Source of the DNA: Flavobacterium sp. M31R6
Lineage (GTDB): Bacteria; Bacteroidota; Bacteroidia; Flavobacteriales; Flavobacteriaceae
Direction: 5' to 3'
Assembly: GCF_013284035.1 (NCBI RefSeq)
Contig: NZ_CP054141.1
Coordinates: 1,426,001 to 1,490,000 of the forward strand
DNA length: 64,000 nucleotides
Below, in pieces: positions 62,805-64,000 of this stretch. The translations under genes and the position numbers were made by a program. Numbering within the stretch: the stretch's first letter is position 1; each line of letters starts with the position of its first letter. The notes under the pieces were generated by a model. That model searched no databases. It was not told the DNA's origin and worked only from the letters and a program-made list of their open reading frames with translations.

Positions 62805-63368
62805 TTATTTTTTCTTTTCTTTATTTTCCTTTGTTTCAGGTTTTGCAGGCGGATATTGTGCTAAAATTTGGGTGACAATATCATTGACAATTGCGTCTTT
62901 TTCATTCATGTCTTTAGAAAGGGTTCCGGTTCCTTCACCTTGCCAGATCAGTTCTTTCTTTTTGGCGTCGATTAGGTCAATGTATAATGTTCCTTCAGTA
63001 GAGGAACTAACAGTAGTCTGTCCTCCATACATATAAGGATTCCATCCCCAACCCCAACCGTAGCCATAACCGGCATTGAATTGGTTTACGCTGATTTCTT
63101 CGCGGGATTTGGTGAAAATGTTAACCAATAAATCGGGAGTTTCACTTTTGGTAAATCCTTTGGATTGCATTTGTCGATCGATGGCGTTCAGAATTCTTTT
63201 TTTATCCAAATCAGAAATCTCTACTTTGTCAATTCCGGATTTCATAAAGGCAAAAGTTTTGTATTGGGTAAAATCAACCGATTTGTCATAATCAGAATAT
63301 ACTTTTACAGTGTCACACGAAGAAACTATAAAAAGTAATAATAAGGGTAGGAGCTTAAATGTTTTCAT
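62805..63368 (-). CDS. DUF4136 lipoprotein
   Basis: This 187-residue lipoprotein (signal LLLFIVSSC) has a DUF4136 body (YDKSVDFTQYKTFAFM, DLLVNIFTKSREEISV) and a Gly/Tyr/Trp-rich insertion (GYGYGWGWGWNPYMYGG), ending in a Lys/Glu-rich tail. It is a periplasmic or outer-membrane lipoprotein of unknown function. Confidence 0.85.
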   Translation of the reverse strand: MKTFKLLPLLLLFIVSSCDTVKVYSDYDKSVDFTQYKTFAFMKSGIDKVEISDLDKKRILNAIDRQMQSKGFTKSETPDLLVNIFTKSREEISVNQFNAGYGYGWGWGWNPYMYGGQTTVSSSTEGTLYIDLIDAKKKELIWQGEGTGTLSKDMNEKDAIVNDIVTQILAQYPPAKPETKENKEKKK

Positions 63369-63550
63369 ATTTTTATGTGATTAATGTTGAATCAAATTTA
63401 GCACAAAAATCGTACCAATTTGATTACTCTAAGGTAGTTAAAAAAAATGATTTTTCAAAGATCTCTACTAAATACATTTGTCTGCAGTCAGCTGTGTTAG
63501 CCCTGATAATAGTGAAAAGCATTTTTTGTTAAACGAGTATTTTTTTCTTG

Positions 63551-63585
63551 AACAAAAAAAGCGACCAAAGGAAGCTCTTTTTGTT
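63551..63585 (-). terminator. Terminator of the urocanase gene
   Basis: On the minus strand AACAAAAAGAGC...GCTTTTTTTGTT with further A/T-rich arms outside, forming a long hairpin in the gap after the urocanase stop. Confidence 0.65.
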
Positions 63586-63670
63586 CTTAGAAAAAAACGA
63601 GTTTATGAAAAATCTTGAAGCGAATAGCAGGATTAGCTCCTGAAAATTTCTTTAGATTTTATTTTTATCT

Positions 63671-63730
63671 ACTGAATCTGCAAAAATCTGCGTGCCAATT
63701 TTTTTATGTCACGCAGATTCAGCAGATTTA
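63671..63730. repeat. CGCAGATT palindromic repeat without terminal repeats
   Basis: AATCTGCAAAAATCTGCGTG...CACGCAGATTCAGCAGATT is an imperfect palindrome. Its arms match the interior of the MITE-like elements at 7978 and 30676, but the CAATGNCATTAAG ends and the target duplications are missing, so it is a relic or a different member of the family. Confidence 0.5.
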
Positions 63731-63760
63731 AAATGATTTTATGTGTATTTTTTATGTGCT

Positions 63761-64000
63761 TTATTCTAATAATTTATCATCCACCAAATTGGGTAGCGTC
63801 ACTTTCAACAATGGTTCGACTTCCATAGCACGTTTTATGGCAAAAACAGCTCCTTCGTTACGAGCCCAGCTGCGTCTTGAGATTCCGTTATTGACATCCC
63901 AAAAAAGCATCGAAGCCAAGCGTCTAGAAGCTTCTTTGGAACCATCCAGCACCATTCCGAAACCACCGTTGATGACTTCACCCCAGCCAACGCCACCACC
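63761..64000 (-). CDS. hutU: Urocanate hydratase, C-terminal part (partial)
   Basis: The last ~79 residues of a protein that continues past the window: GGGVGWGEVINGGFGMVLDG, FWDVNNGISRRSWARNEGAVFAIKRAM and TLPNLVDDKLLE. This matches the C-terminal end of the longer urocanases found in Bacteroidota and animals rather than the short bacterial type. Urocanase converts urocanate to imidazolonepropionate in histidine breakdown. The N-terminal and catalytic parts cannot be seen. Confidence 0.9.
   Translation of the reverse strand, partial: GGGVGWGEVINGGFGMVLDGSKEASRRLASMLFWDVNNGISRRSWARNEGAVFAIKRAMEVEPLLKVTLPNLVDDKLLE

Larger units (their letters stand above)
63369..63760. other. Intergenic region with terminator and palindrome
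   Basis: This 392-bp region has no gene. It carries the urocanase terminator (63551-63585) and a CGCAGATT palindrome (63671-63730). Confidence 0.5.

Overview
The window comes from a member of the Bacteroidota, very probably Flavobacterium or a close relative. It opens with the gldM-gldN gliding/type IX secretion genes, is AT-rich, has SusC/SusD and other TonB-linked receptors, plant-type LRR proteins, TamB/TamA genes, and several promoters matching the Bacteroidota pattern TTTG/TTG - about 19-21 nt - TAnnTTTG.

Layout. 1-8.6 kb: end of gldM, gldN, an FAD oxidoreductase, an ABC-F ATPase, an App1-like protein, a lipid kinase, an acetyltransferase-like protein, a small mobile repeat and a pterin dehydratase. 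9.3-26.9 kb: a sulfur locus in one orientation. It holds an LRR gene, a long leader with two tiny ORFs ending in Cys codons, SusC, SusD, sulfatase, a small membrane peptide, a sterol-desaturase-family protein, a rhodanese-like/thioredoxin fusion, an exported formylglycine-generating enzyme, a YeiH-type exporter, a second LRR gene, a family 2A encapsulin shell and its cysteine desulfurase cargo. 26.9-34.5 kb: acyltransferase, LytTR regulator, pseudouridine synthase, a second copy of the mobile repeat, two initiator tRNAs, era and der. 34.6-42.3 kb (minus strand): an Rrf2 regulator, a leader peptide ending in alternating Met and Cys codons, a TonB-dependent receptor, a Pst-like ABC transporter and a DUF2490 protein. 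42.4-47.6 kb: S41 protease, a LemA-TPM-TPM operon, MerR and an M23 peptidase. 48-59.9 kb: alaS, GSCFA, DUF4230, TamB and TamA. 59.9-64 kb: aromatic amino acid hydroxylase, a very regular 21-bp array of palindromes, truncated hemoglobin, a DUF4136 lipoprotein and the C-terminal end of urocanase.

How the genes fit together (inference). SusCD would import a sulfated compound. The Cys-type sulfatase, activated by the FGE, would release sulfate, and the exporter could dispose of sulfur oxyanions. The encapsulin-desulfurase pair handles cysteine sulfur. Cysteine-codon leaders lie upstream of both this operon and the Rrf2/TonB/Pst-like operon. The best candidate for an undescribed system is therefore a cysteine-responsive leader-peptide regulon in Bacteroidota that controls outer-membrane sulfur acquisition.
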